A stretch of 64,000 nucleotides of DNA from Inquilinus sp052078665 (GTDB lineage Bacteria; Pseudomonadota; Alphaproteobacteria; DSM-16000; Inquilinaceae): contig NZ_JBQJIK010000034.1 in assembly GCF_052078665.1 (NCBI RefSeq), forward strand, positions 1 through 64,000, given 5' to 3'. Below the pieces are notes generated by a model, which had not been told where the DNA came from, did not search any database, and worked only from the letters and a program-made list of their open reading frames with translations. The position numbers and the translations under genes were made by a program. Position 1 is the first letter of the stretch. Each line of letters begins with the position of its first letter. Shown here in pieces: positions 24,608 to 33,380 of this stretch.

Positions 24608-26392
24608 TCACTTCGGCAGGCCGGCCTTCCGGAAACCGTCGAGAACCATGTCCCGGGACGCGGCGTCCCTGAGCGGCAGACACTCCCGCAGCGCCGAAAC
24701 GGTCATGCCGGGTGCCAAGGGGAGATACTTGCCGAGCGCCGCCTGCGCCTCCGGCAGCCGGTCGAGCTGGACATAGGCGGGGACCAGGGCCCAGTACGCC
24801 GTGTCCCAGCCGGGATTGAGAGCGGCCGACCGTTGCGCCAGCTCCAGGGCCTCGGCGGGGCGGCCGCTGAACAGATGGGCCAGCCCGGCAACCGTCAGGA
24901 ACATGAAATAGCCGGGATCCAGCGGACCCAGCGTCATGGCCCGCTCCGCCAGCGCCACGCCGGCCTCGGGATCGCCGCCGCAGACCAGCGCGGTGGCGGC
25001 GAGGAAGTTGACCTGCCCCGAACCGGGGTTCCGCTCGACCGCGCGGCGCACGCTGTCGAGACCGGCGCCATAGTCCCGCCCCGCCATCACCAGGACGAAG
25101 CCGGCCAGGACCACCGCCAGCGGATCGTCGCTGCCGGCGGCGGCGGCCCGGCGGGCCAGCGCGATGGCGGTCCCCAGATCGTCGGCGCCGACGGCCGGCC
25201 ACGCCCGCGACAGCCGCTGCTCCAGGCACCACGCGGCATGGGCCAGCGCCGGGGCGAAGGTCGGCTCGAGATCGATCGCCTGGGTCAGCAGGCCATAGCC
25301 CAGCAGGTTCTCGTCCGGGCGCATGGCGTACACATGCGGCAGCGCCCGGAGATAGAGATCATAGGCGTCGAGATTCTCGGTCGGCTTGCGGCGCGCGCGC
25401 TCGATCTCCGCCTTCAGCACCGTCGGTTCGATCGCGCCGACGACGCTGGCGGTGATCTTGTCCTGCAGATCGAACACATCCTGCAGGTCGCCGTCGAACC
25501 GCTCCGCCCACAGATGGGCGCCGGTCGCCGCGTCGATCAGCTGGCCGGTGATGCGCAGCCGGTTGCTGGATTTGCGGACCCCGCCTTCGAGCACGTAGCG
25601 CACGCCCAGCTCGCGGGCCACCTGGCGCACATCGACCGCCCGGCCCTTGTAGATGAAGGTCGAATTGCGCGCGATCACCGCCAGCTGGTTGAAGCGCGAC
25701 AGGGCGGTGATGATGTCCTCGACCATGCCGTCGACGAAGTATTCCTGTTCCGGATCGCCCGACATGTTGGTGAAGGGCAGCACCGCGATCGACGGCTTCC
25801 CCGACAGCGGCGCCGCCGCGGCGGGCGCGGCCGGCCTGGGTTGCGGCGCGGGATCGGCGCCCGGGGTGGCGCCGACCTGCAGCGAGTAGATCCGCATCGG
25901 GTCGGCGATGTTCTTGAGCTGCGTGCTGCCGAGATCGCTGACCGAAAGGTCGAGCCGCGCCTTGACCTGGCGATAGGCGTCCTCGGACAGGCAGATGGCG
26001 CCGGGCGCGGCAACGCTCTGCAGCCGCGAGGCGATGTTCACCCCGTCGCCCATCAGGTCGCCGTCGCTCTCCTCGACGACGTCCCCGAGATGGACGCCGA
26101 TCCGGAACACGATCTGCCGGTCCTCCGGCACGCCGGCATTGCGCTCGACCATGGCGCGCTGCACCTCGATCGCGCAGCGCACGGCGTCGACGACGCTGCG
26201 GAACTCGACCAGCGACCCGTCGCCCGTCCGCTTGACCACGCGCCCCTGGTGCACGGCGATCGTCGGATCGATCAGGTCGCTGCGCAAGGCGCGCAGCCGC
26301 GCCAATGTGCGGTCTTCGTCCGCCCCGGCGAGCCGGCTGAAGCCGACCACGTCGGCGGCCAGGATCGCCGCCAGCTTGCGATGGTCGCTCAT
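24608..26392 (-). CDS. Class III adenylate/guanylate cyclase with TolB-like and TPR domains
   Basis: A 594-residue cytoplasmic protein. Residues about 1-170 are a class III cyclase: the first metal Asp in LAADVVGFSRLAG, the second in VVKRTGDGSLVEF, and the dimer-arm GDLMGDGVNIASRLQ. Residues about 200-330 match the TolB amino-terminal/FlgO-like domain (SIAVLPFTNMSGDPEQEYFV). The rest is TPR-like helices typical of this rhizobial/alphaproteobacterial cyclase family. It should form cAMP (or cGMP) in response to a partner bound by the TPR section. It is divergent from the receptor-channel gene across about 240 bases, suggesting shared signalling. Confidence 0.9.
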   Translation of the reverse strand: MSDHRKLAAILAADVVGFSRLAGADEDRTLARLRALRSDLIDPTIAVHQGRVVKRTGDGSLVEFRSVVDAVRCAIEVQRAMVERNAGVPEDRQIVFRIGVHLGDVVEESDGDLMGDGVNIASRLQSVAAPGAICLSEDAYRQVKARLDLSVSDLGSTQLKNIADPMRIYSLQVGATPGADPAPQPRPAAPAAAAPLSGKPSIAVLPFTNMSGDPEQEYFVDGMVEDIITALSRFNQLAVIARNSTFIYKGRAVDVRQVARELGVRYVLEGGVRKSSNRLRITGQLIDAATGAHLWAERFDGDLQDVFDLQDKITASVVGAIEPTVLKAEIERARRKPTENLDAYDLYLRALPHVYAMRPDENLLGYGLLTQAIDLEPTFAPALAHAAWCLEQRLSRAWPAVGADDLGTAIALARRAAAAGSDDPLAVVLAGFVLVMAGRDYGAGLDSVRRAVERNPGSGQVNFLAATALVCGGDPEAGVALAERAMTLGPLDPGYFMFLTVAGLAHLFSGRPAEALELAQRSAALNPGWDTAYWALVPAYVQLDRLPEAQAALGKYLPLAPGMTVSALRECLPLRDAASRDMVLDGFRKAGLPK

Positions 26393-26636
26393 GGGGTCAG
26401 CTCCACCCCTCCCTCAGAGGCAGCAAGCCGACGGACGCCGCTGCCATAAATTCATATGCAGCATACGCCTCAAATCCCTTTGACCCTTGAACATTGAGTC
26501 GTCGATGGCCCGATCAGGGGTGGTCCGGTCCGACCCCACCATGTGCCGGCGATCTGGCACCATGACGCGAAGGCATTGGGCCCAGGGCCGGCGCCGCCGC
26601 CAGGATGCAGTCTCGGCGTCCCGGGGAGCAAACGCG

Positions 26637-27719
26637 GTGTCGGCAAGGCAATGGGTGTTGACGATCATGGCGGCGGCGGCCCTGGCCCTGCCGGCCGCGG
26701 CCCAGGAGCCGCAGCGGGTGGTGCCGGTGGCGGTGCGCGTGATCCCGCCGATGGTCGAACAGACCAACGGCCAGCTCAGCGGCTTCAGCATCGATCTCTG
26801 GAACGCGATCGCCAGCCGCCGCCGCTGGACCACCGAGTTCACCGTGGTGCCCAGCGTCCAGGCCCAGCTCGCCGCGGTGTCCGGCCGGACGGCCGATGTC
26901 GGCGTCGGCGCGATCTCGATCACCGCCGAGCGCATCACCGATTACGACTTCTCGCAGCCGATCCTGAATGCCGGCCTCGGCATCCTGACGCGCAGCGAGC
27001 GGCCGGGGCGCGAGGCCACCGCCTTCGGCAGCCTGCTGCACCTGCTGCTGTCGCCGGCGGTGCTGGTCTGGCTCGGCATCGCCGGGCTGCTGACGATCAT
27101 CCCGGCGCATATCGTCTGGTTCATCGAACGCGGGCAGCCGGACGGCCTGATCGGCACGACGCGGTATTTCCCCGGGATCCTCCAGGCCTTCTTCTGGGGC
27201 CTCGGCACCCTGGCCACCCAGGCGGATGCGATGCCGCGCCACTGGCTGTCCCGCGGGGTCGCGGTGCTGTGGATGTTCACCGGCGTGGTCTTCGTCGCCT
27301 TCTACACGGCGACGCTGACGGCCAGCCTGACGGTCCAGCAGATCCGGCAGGAGATCAACGGCCCCGGCGACCTGCCGGGCAAGGCGGTCGGCACCGTCGG
27401 CGGCACCACCTCGGCCCGCTATCTCGGCACCGCCAACATCCAGCCCGTGACCTTCGCCAATGCCCAGGACGCCTATGCGGCCCTGATGGACGACCAGGTC
27501 GACGCCGTGGTCTACGACGCGCCGGTGCTGCAATACATCGCCGCGCATGAGGGGCTGGGGCGCGCCGGCCTGGTCGGGACGGTGTTCCAGCCCGAGGATT
27601 ACGGCTTCGTCTTCCGCAACGACAGCGACCTGCGCCGCGACGTCGACGCCGCCCTGCTGTCGATGCGTCAGGACGGCAGCTACGAGGAGCTGCGCCAGCG
27701 CTGGTTCGGCAAGTCGTAG
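26637..27719 (+). CDS. Bacterial ionotropic-glutamate-receptor-like ligand-gated channel
   Basis: A 360-residue protein. The signal peptide (VLTIMAAAALALPAAAQ) leads into lobe 1 of a periplasmic binding domain (SGFSIDLWNAIASRRR, ADVGVGAISITAERITDYDF). Helix M1 is at about 141-163. A re-entrant pore segment follows at about 181-200 (GILQAFFWGLGTLATQADAM), then M3 at about 207-235 with FYTATLTASLT, close to the SYTANLAAFLT gating motif of glutamate receptors. Lobe 2 follows. This is the GluR0 layout. The selectivity residues are GLGT rather than the potassium-type TVGYG. Start GTG 26637 has GGGGAG 8 bases upstream; an earlier frame start at 26487 would put a basic stretch before the signal. Its last 34 codons are repeated at 31358-31462. 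Confidence 0.82.
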   Translation: MSARQWVLTIMAAAALALPAAAQEPQRVVPVAVRVIPPMVEQTNGQLSGFSIDLWNAIASRRRWTTEFTVVPSVQAQLAAVSGRTADVGVGAISITAERITDYDFSQPILNAGLGILTRSERPGREATAFGSLLHLLLSPAVLVWLGIAGLLTIIPAHIVWFIERGQPDGLIGTTRYFPGILQAFFWGLGTLATQADAMPRHWLSRGVAVLWMFTGVVFVAFYTATLTASLTVQQIRQEINGPGDLPGKAVGTVGGTTSARYLGTANIQPVTFANAQDAYAALMDDQVDAVVYDAPVLQYIAAHEGLGRAGLVGTVFQPEDYGFVFRNDSDLRRDVDAALLSMRQDGSYEELRQRWFGKS

Positions 27720-27734
27720 GGGCGGGGCAGGGCG
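27614..27734 (+). repeat. 121-bp direct repeat, copy 1 (3' end of the channel gene)
   Basis: This segment, covering the last 34 codons, the stop and 15 bases beyond, matches 31357-31477 at 117 of 121 positions with no gaps. All four differences lie in the coding part and are silent. Confidence 0.9.
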
Positions 27735-27825
27735 CCGACCGCGTCCGGTCCGGAAGCGGACCTTCGCCGATCTGCCGGGTTGCCCCAAAACCCGACGTTT
27801 CCGCGCTGGCCACTGCGCCCGGAAA

Positions 27826-28785
27826 CTAGGCCTCTCCGACACGCCCCCGCATCGCTGTCGCGCCGGCGAGCCAGATCGGATTGAACAGGTCGATCAACGC
27901 TCTGTAGGAATGTGAGTCGACCTGGTCGAGCCCGCCACTCTGGTTACCCGCCAGAAACCCGCCGACGCCGTGGTCGACCGCGGCCAGATTCGGAATCGGC
28001 AGGCCCAGTGAAGCCAGATCGGCGGCAACCGAGGTCTGAGGCGGCAGGTACGCAGTCGCGGAGCGCAGCCGCATGCTCGGTCCTGGAAGCCGGACCATCA
28101 CCATTCGGGTCACCGATGGCTGTGCGTCGGGATCGATGATCGTCGCGCCGCACATGAAGCCGGCCAGCACGCTCGCCGGCGGCGTCGGCGAGAACAGGCA
28201 GAACAGCATATGCGCATTGCCGTCGGTTTCGCGCAGGTCGAGGTGCATGGCCCGTCCTGTCACCTCCAGCGGGCCTTCAAGATGCAATCGGCTGGTCGGC
28301 AGGCGCTCCGAATAGCACGCGAGAAGCCCCTGCGAGCCCTGCTGCTGCGCGATCGAGAATTCTCCCCGGACGATCTGGCCGCGAAAATAGGGCGACCAGG
28401 CATGCGAGTAGCAGGCGTAGGTCCCTGCGAGCGACGGGTTCCGCTCCTGCCGCTGCCCTGCAGTCGGACGCCGTGACGATTCGAGCCGCCGCTCCAGCAT
28501 GTCGCGGTCGCAATTGTGCCGGGCGCAGATGACCTCGATGAAGTCGTCGAGCTCGCAATCGGCGATCCAGGCTCCGGGGCGATCGAGATCCACGACTTTC
28601 GCCCAGTCCTCGTAAAGCCGGGACTCGCGGGGGCGGGCACGCCCCTGGATCCATTTGTGGGCACGATCGACATCGAACGACGTCACCGGGTTGGCGCGAC
28701 GGAACGCTGCCGCGAGGTCCTTGGCCGTCACCGCGCCCAGGACAGCAGCCGTCACTCGCAGCTTCCGATCGATATCCCGCGCCAC
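27826..28785 (-). CDS. Orphan protein with HTH-like N-terminus
   Basis: A 319-residue soluble protein without a recognised family. Residues about 10-90 look like a helical DNA-binding region (VTAKDLAAAFRRANPVTSFD, then RAHKWIQGRARPRESRLYED) of the kind that reads a helix-turn-helix with W-I-x-G-R-A-x-P. Residues about 115-300 are beta-rich (LAGTYACYSHAWSPYFRGQI, TGRAMHLDLRE) and could be a ligand sensor. GTG at 28783-28785 is preceded by GGGAGG. It is divergent from the RTX gene over 185 bases, so it is a natural candidate regulator of that gene. Confidence 0.6.
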   Translation of the reverse strand: MARDIDRKLRVTAAVLGAVTAKDLAAAFRRANPVTSFDVDRAHKWIQGRARPRESRLYEDWAKVVDLDRPGAWIADCELDDFIEVICARHNCDRDMLERRLESSRRPTAGQRQERNPSLAGTYACYSHAWSPYFRGQIVRGEFSIAQQQGSQGLLACYSERLPTSRLHLEGPLEVTGRAMHLDLRETDGNAHMLFCLFSPTPPASVLAGFMCGATIIDPDAQPSVTRMVMVRLPGPSMRLRSATAYLPPQTSVAADLASLGLPIPNLAAVDHGVGGFLAGNQSGGLDQVDSHSYRALIDLFNPIWLAGATAMRGRVGEA

Positions 28786-28970
28786 ACCCTCCCTTCCTCC
28801 AATGGCCCTGCCGCCAACGGCGACTGCGATTTTCCAGGGCAGGTTTTCCAGGAAAAGACATAAAATTCTATACGCCCAGAACCGGTTTTCTGTGAGGAAT
28901 GTTTTTGAATTGATGAAGTCCTGCCGGGATCGGCGGGCGAATCACGTGGTTTGAAAGGGGAGGCACGGTC

Positions 28971-31316
28971 ATGGCCAACATACAGGGCACACAAGGCGAC
29001 GACACCCTGATGGACACCTTCTTCAACGGCGCCGACGTCATCGAAGGGTTCGCCGGCAACGACACCATCACCAGCTTCGAGGGAGCCGACTTCATCGATG
29101 GCGGAGCCGGCTTCGACACAGTGGAGTTCAGTCGCTGGGGCGAAACCGTCACGTACGTCTTCACCCTGAACGGCGCCGCCGGCATCGACGGCAACCGCAC
29201 GATCAACATCGAGCAGGTGTCCTTCTTTGCCGGATCGGGGAACGACATCCTCACCGGGGGCGATCGCGAGGACACGCTCCTCGGCAATGACGGCAACGAC
29301 ACACTGACCGGGGCGGCCGGCAACGACAATCTCAATGGCGGTGCGGGCGACGACACCATCAATGGCGGCGACGGCAACGACATTTGCAATGGCCGCGAGG
29401 GCAACGGCACCCTCAATGGCGGCAATGGCGACGACGAAATCCACGCCGGCATCGGGGTCTTTACCATCGATGGCGGCGCCGGCACCGACGTGCTCTTCGC
29501 CAGTCGCTCCTCGGCCACCACAGGGGTCAGCTTCACCTTGAACGGCGGCCCCGGCAGCGACGGCAGCAGCACGATCAACGTCGAGCGGCTGGACTACTTT
29601 GCCTCAAAGGGCGACGACACCACCACCGGGGCCGGTGGCGACGACAGGATCATCGGCCTTGAAGGCAACGACGTCGCGAATGGGATGGCTGGCGCCGACA
29701 CCCTCAGTGGCGAGGCGGGCAACGATATTGGCAATGGCGGCGCCGGCAACGACACCATCAGTGGCGGCGACGGCAACGACACCATCAATGCCGGCGACGG
29801 CAACGACAGCCTCGATGGCGGCAATGGCGACGACACCATCGATGGCGGCAATGGCGACGACCAGATCATCACCGGCCTCGGGGTCGACTTCGTCGATGGT
29901 GGCACCGGCATCGACACGCTGACCGTCGACCGCGGCAGCACCGTCACCGGGGTCGTCTTCACCCTGAACGGCGCCGCCGGCAGCGACGGCAGCCGCGCGA
30001 TCAACATCGAGCGGATGGTCTACAATGCCGGGTCGGGCAACGACACCATCACCAGCGTCGGCGGCGACGACAGGATCGACGGCAATGATGGCAACGACGT
30101 GCTGCGCGGGGCCGCTGGGGTCGACATCCTCAACGGCGGCAACGGCGACGACCGGATCGAGACCGGCGACGGCGGCGTGGCCACCGGCGGCAACGGTGAC
30201 GACACCATCATCGGCGGGGCCAGCGCCGAAACTCTCTCTGGCGAGGCCGGCAGCGACACGATCTCCGGCCTGGGCGGCAATGACAGGATCAGCGGCGGCG
30301 ACGGCGACGATATCCTGAACGGCGGCGACGGCGACGACGACATCACCGTCGGCACCGGCGTCGGGGTCAACATGGTCGATGGCGGCGCGGGCACCGACAC
30401 GCTGACCGCCGATCGCAGCCTCATCACCGTCGGGGTCGTCTTCACCCTGAACGGTGCCACCGGCAGCGACGGCAACCGCGCGATCAACATGGAGCGGATG
30501 ACCTACAATGCCGGGTCGGGGTGGGACACCATCACCGGGGCCGGCGGCAACGACGTGATCAATGGCAACAACGGCAACGACGCCCTGAACGGGGCGGCTG
30601 GCGCCGACACCCTCGACGGTGGCAAGGGCACCGATACGCTCGACGGCGGCGACGGCGACGACAACCTCAATGGCAAAGACGGCAACGACGCGATCAAAGG
30701 CGGCGCCGGCAATGACATCCTTCGCGGCGAGGCCGGGGCAGATTCCCTGAATGGCGGCGACGGCGTCGACACCGCCAGCTACTACACCGGCTCGGTCGGG
30801 GTGTCGGTCAACCTGACGGCCGGCACCGGCAGCGGCGGCGAGGCCCAGGGCGACACCCTGGTGGGAATCGAGAACGTCTCCGGCAGCCAGACCAGCGACA
30901 GCCTCTACGGCAACGCCGGCGCCAATGTCCTGCAGGGGTGGAACGGCAACGACGTGCTTACCGGAGTCGACGGCAAGGATACGCTGACCGGTGGCGCCGG
31001 GGCCGACCGTTTCGTCTATGGCAGCGCCGCCCAGAGCGTGGTCGGGGCCAATGCCGACCGGATCACCGATTTCACCCGTGCCCAGGGCGACCGCATCGAC
31101 CTGTCGGTGATCGACTCCAACACTGCCGTCGCTGGCAATCAGGCCTTCGCCTTCATCGGCTCGGGCCTCTACACCGGCGTCGCCGGCCAGCTGCGCTACA
31201 GCCAGGTGGCGGGCGTCACCACCATCGCCGGCGACGTCAACGGCGACGGCGCCTCCGACTTCCACATCCAGCTGACCGGCGCCATTGCCCTGGCGGCCGC
31301 CGATTTCGTGCTGTAG
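28971..31316 (+). CDS. RTX calcium-binding secreted protein
   Basis: A 781-residue acidic protein built of nonapeptide GGxGxDxLx-type repeats that form calcium-binding parallel beta-rolls. No signal peptide is present; the C-terminal 100 residues (FVYGSAAQSVVGANADRITD onward, ending ADFVL) are the M10/serralysin-type C-terminal domain used for export by type I secretion. Four larger modules share FTLNGAAGSDG, INIERM and YNAGSGNDTI cores, starting near 29159, 29532, 29958 and 30441. No protease, lipase or adhesin catalytic region is visible; it may act as a matrix or surface-layer-like protein. No ABC/adaptor export genes lie nearby. GGGGAGG precedes the ATG. Confidence 0.88.
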   Translation: MANIQGTQGDDTLMDTFFNGADVIEGFAGNDTITSFEGADFIDGGAGFDTVEFSRWGETVTYVFTLNGAAGIDGNRTINIEQVSFFAGSGNDILTGGDREDTLLGNDGNDTLTGAAGNDNLNGGAGDDTINGGDGNDICNGREGNGTLNGGNGDDEIHAGIGVFTIDGGAGTDVLFASRSSATTGVSFTLNGGPGSDGSSTINVERLDYFASKGDDTTTGAGGDDRIIGLEGNDVANGMAGADTLSGEAGNDIGNGGAGNDTISGGDGNDTINAGDGNDSLDGGNGDDTIDGGNGDDQIITGLGVDFVDGGTGIDTLTVDRGSTVTGVVFTLNGAAGSDGSRAINIERMVYNAGSGNDTITSVGGDDRIDGNDGNDVLRGAAGVDILNGGNGDDRIETGDGGVATGGNGDDTIIGGASAETLSGEAGSDTISGLGGNDRISGGDGDDILNGGDGDDDITVGTGVGVNMVDGGAGTDTLTADRSLITVGVVFTLNGATGSDGNRAINMERMTYNAGSGWDTITGAGGNDVINGNNGNDALNGAAGADTLDGGKGTDTLDGGDGDDNLNGKDGNDAIKGGAGNDILRGEAGADSLNGGDGVDTASYYTGSVGVSVNLTAGTGSGGEAQGDTLVGIENVSGSQTSDSLYGNAGANVLQGWNGNDVLTGVDGKDTLTGGAGADRFVYGSAAQSVVGANADRITDFTRAQGDRIDLSVIDSNTAVAGNQAFAFIGSGLYTGVAGQLRYSQVAGVTTIAGDVNGDGASDFHIQLTGAIALAAADFVL

Positions 31317-31356
31317 CGGCCGGCATCAGGCCGACATGATCAACGCCGCGTGGGTG

Positions 31357-31477
31357 CCGCAACGACAGCGACCTGCGCCGCGATGTCGACGCCGCTCTGC
31401 TGTCGATGCGCCAGGACGGCAGCTACGAGGAGCTGCGCCAGCGCTGGTTCGGCAAGTCTTAGGGGCGGGGCAGGGCG
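31357..31477 (+). pseudogene. 121-bp repeat copy 2: tail of a second glutamate-receptor-like channel gene
   Basis: Bases 31358-31462 encode the same last 34 residues (RNDSDLRRDVDAALLSMRQD and on to WFGKS, stop) as the channel gene at 26637, with four silent changes. The 5' part of the gene is missing: upstream lies the end of the RTX gene. The silent changes suggest this copy diverged while still encoding protein, then was truncated. Confidence 0.85.
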
Positions 31478-31536
31478 TCACGCTCCAGTCTTGTCGGCTT
31501 TGCGCGCAGCGAACCCGATCGACGAAGTTTCGTCCC

Positions 31537-32049
31537 TCAGTTCCCTTCCGAGGACCGGTTTCGGCCGATCTCGTCGACGCGAGTCTGCAGGCTCATCCGA
31601 TCGAGCGTGTCGAAGGGCAGGCTCATGAAGATGCGGAGCCTTCGTTCGAGTTCGCCGAGCACGCGAACGAAGACCTGCAATCGCTCCCATTCCGCACCGG
31701 TCGCCAGGACCGGATCCGAATTGCTCCAATGCGCGGTGACGGGGTGACCGGGCCACTCCGGCTGTTTCTCCCCGGCGGCGGTGTCGCTGAGCGTGAACAC
31801 GAAGTCGAGCGGCCGTGCGGCCGGGTCCGCAAACTCGCGGACATGCTTCGGCCGTAGGCCTTCGACCGGGAATCCGGCCTGCCGCAACAGGGCGATCGTG
31901 TGCGGATCGAGCGCCGAGGCCGGCTCCACGGCCGCGCTGTAACCGCGGAACCGGCCCTTGCCCTCCTTGTTCAGGATGGCCTCGGCCAGGATGCTCCGCG
32001 CCGAATTCCGACGCGACAGGAACAGCACGCCGTAGACTTTCTCAGACAT
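31537..32049 (-). CDS. ArsC/LMW-phosphatase-like protein without cysteines
   Basis: A 170-residue protein aligned with the low-molecular-weight phosphatase-type arsenate reductase family. It has the phosphate-loop frame (VYGVLFLSRRNSARSILAEA) and later FVFTLSDTAAGEKQPEWPG and HWSNSDP. The family's catalytic cysteine in VLFLCxxNSARS is serine here, and the second-site cysteine in the FTVCDNAAGE region is also serine. The whole protein has no cysteine, so it cannot act by the family mechanism. It could bind phosphate or arsenate as a sensor. It shares an operon with a PadR regulator 34 bases upstream. The Met at 32047-32049 follows a GTG that could be an earlier start. Confidence 0.75.
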   Translation of the reverse strand: MSEKVYGVLFLSRRNSARSILAEAILNKEGKGRFRGYSAAVEPASALDPHTIALLRQAGFPVEGLRPKHVREFADPAARPLDFVFTLSDTAAGEKQPEWPGHPVTAHWSNSDPVLATGAEWERLQVFVRVLGELERRLRIFMSLPFDTLDRMSLQTRVDEIGRNRSSEGN

Positions 32050-32083
32050 CACCGCCCCCCTCTCGAAGTTGGTGGCTGAACGG

Positions 32084-32389
32084 TCAGTCGTGCTCCATCA
32101 GCTCACCGATCAGCTCCCGAACCTTGCCCCTGGCCATCACCAGGGCCTCGCGGCCCAGCGGCGTTGCCGAATAGACGCGCCGGATCGACCGGCCGACGCG
32201 ATGCTCGCGCGAGACCAGGTAGCCCTTCTTTTCCATGGCTCGGAGCATCGGATACAGCGTGCCGGGGCTGAGCTTGTAGCCGTGGTGCGCCAGTTCCTCG
32301 ATCATCCACTGACCGTAGAGCTCGCCCTCGACCGCGTGGTGCAGGACGTGCAGCCGGATCAGGCCGCTCAGCAGGTCTTGGTGCTCCAT
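32084..32389 (-). CDS. PadR-family transcriptional regulator
   Basis: A 101-residue winged-helix protein of the short PadR type (subfamily 2 length). The N-terminal GLIRLHVLHHAVEGELYGQW, recognition helix SPGTLYPMLRAMEKKGYLVS and wing GRSIRRVYSATPLGREAL are present; the C-terminal dimerisation helix is short. It precedes the ArsC-like gene by 34 bases in the same direction, so it probably represses this pair in response to a small ligand. Confidence 0.88.
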   Translation of the reverse strand: MEHQDLLSGLIRLHVLHHAVEGELYGQWMIEELAHHGYKLSPGTLYPMLRAMEKKGYLVSREHRVGRSIRRVYSATPLGREALVMARGKVRELIGELMEHD

Positions 32390-32484
32390 GCTCGCTGTTC
32401 ATCTGGTGCTCGGAGTCACGCAATCGAACTTCGATATCGAGATCCGAGCTTAAGGCTCGTGGGACAAGAGTCAACGGGCTGACC

Positions 32485-33375
32485 CTATGTCGGGAACAGG
32501 TTTTTCGCCAGGAAGTCGACGAAGACCCGCAGCTTGGGCGAGGGGTAGCGGCTGGACGGCCACAGCAGGCGGAACATGCCCTCATGCTCGGTGTGGTCCT
32601 TGAGCACCACCGCCAGCCTTCCCTCGGCGATCTGCCGGCGGATGGCGAAATCCGGCAGGCAGGCGATGCCCAAGCCCTGCTCGGCCAGGGCGATCAGCGG
32701 CTCGATCGTGTTCGCCACCGCCATGCTCGGCAGCGCGATCTCCTTGGCCCCGCCGCGCAGCGGCCAGGGCTCGAACTTGCCGCTGGTGGCGAAGCGATGC
32801 TGCAGGCAGGCATGGCCGGCCAGATCCTCCGGGCTCCGCGGCACGCCGCGGCGCGCGAGATAGAAGGGCGCGGCCACCAGCTGCAGCCGGAACCCGCCCA
32901 GGAACCGGCTCATCAGCCGGGAATCGCTCACCTCGCCGGCGCGGATCACCGCATCGAAGCCCTCCTCGATCACATCGACCAGCCGGTCGGTGAAGTCGAG
33001 GTCCAGCTCGATCTCGGGATAGGCCCGCATGAAGGCGCCGAGGGTCGGCATCATCAGCATGCCGGCCAGCGGCAGGCTGACGCGCAGCCGGCCGCGCGGC
33101 GCGCCCTGGGTCTGCGCCAGCTCGGTCTCGGCGGTCTCGATCTCGCTGAAGATCCGCCGGCAGCGCTCCAGGAACAGCGCCCCCTCCGGCGTCAGTGTCA
33201 CCGAGCGGGTCGAGCGGTGCAGCAGGCGCACGCCCAGCCGCTCTTCCAGCCGCGCCACCGCCTTGCCGACGGCGGAGGAGGAGATTCCGAGCTGCCGCCC
33301 CGCCGCGGTGAAGCTGCGCGCCTCGGCGGCGCGGACGAAGGCGTCGAGCGCGCCCAGGCTGTCGGTGTGCCGCAT
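32485..33375 (-). CDS. LysR-family transcriptional regulator
   Basis: A 296-residue LysR protein (MRHTDSLGALDAFVRAAEAR), with HTH TAAGRQLGISSSAVGKAVAR and a CrgA-like effector domain (GRLRVSLPLAGMLMMPTLGA). It is divergent from the polysaccharide deacetylase gene. Starts at 33390 and 33381 are possible, but a 31-base palindrome (33381-33411) covers them, so 33375 is preferred; the palindrome would then lie just upstream as an autoregulatory operator. The CrgA-like group typically acts on the divergent gene. Confidence 0.85.
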   Translation of the reverse strand: MRHTDSLGALDAFVRAAEARSFTAAGRQLGISSSAVGKAVARLEERLGVRLLHRSTRSVTLTPEGALFLERCRRIFSEIETAETELAQTQGAPRGRLRVSLPLAGMLMMPTLGAFMRAYPEIELDLDFTDRLVDVIEEGFDAVIRAGEVSDSRLMSRFLGGFRLQLVAAPFYLARRGVPRSPEDLAGHACLQHRFATSGKFEPWPLRGGAKEIALPSMAVANTIEPLIALAEQGLGIACLPDFAIRRQIAEGRLAVVLKDHTEHEGMFRLLWPSSRYPSPKLRVFVDFLAKNLFPT

Positions 33376-33380
33376 CGTCA

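Noticed and set aside
29250..30760. The repeated short units in the RTX gene as a CRISPR-like or tandem DNA repeat array
   Set aside because: They are in-frame coding repeats of the GGxGxD calcium-binding type.
31317..31340. A GC-rich hairpin after the RTX gene as terminator
   Set aside because: CGGCC/GGCCG pairs, but there is no U-run; termination there is possible but unsupported.
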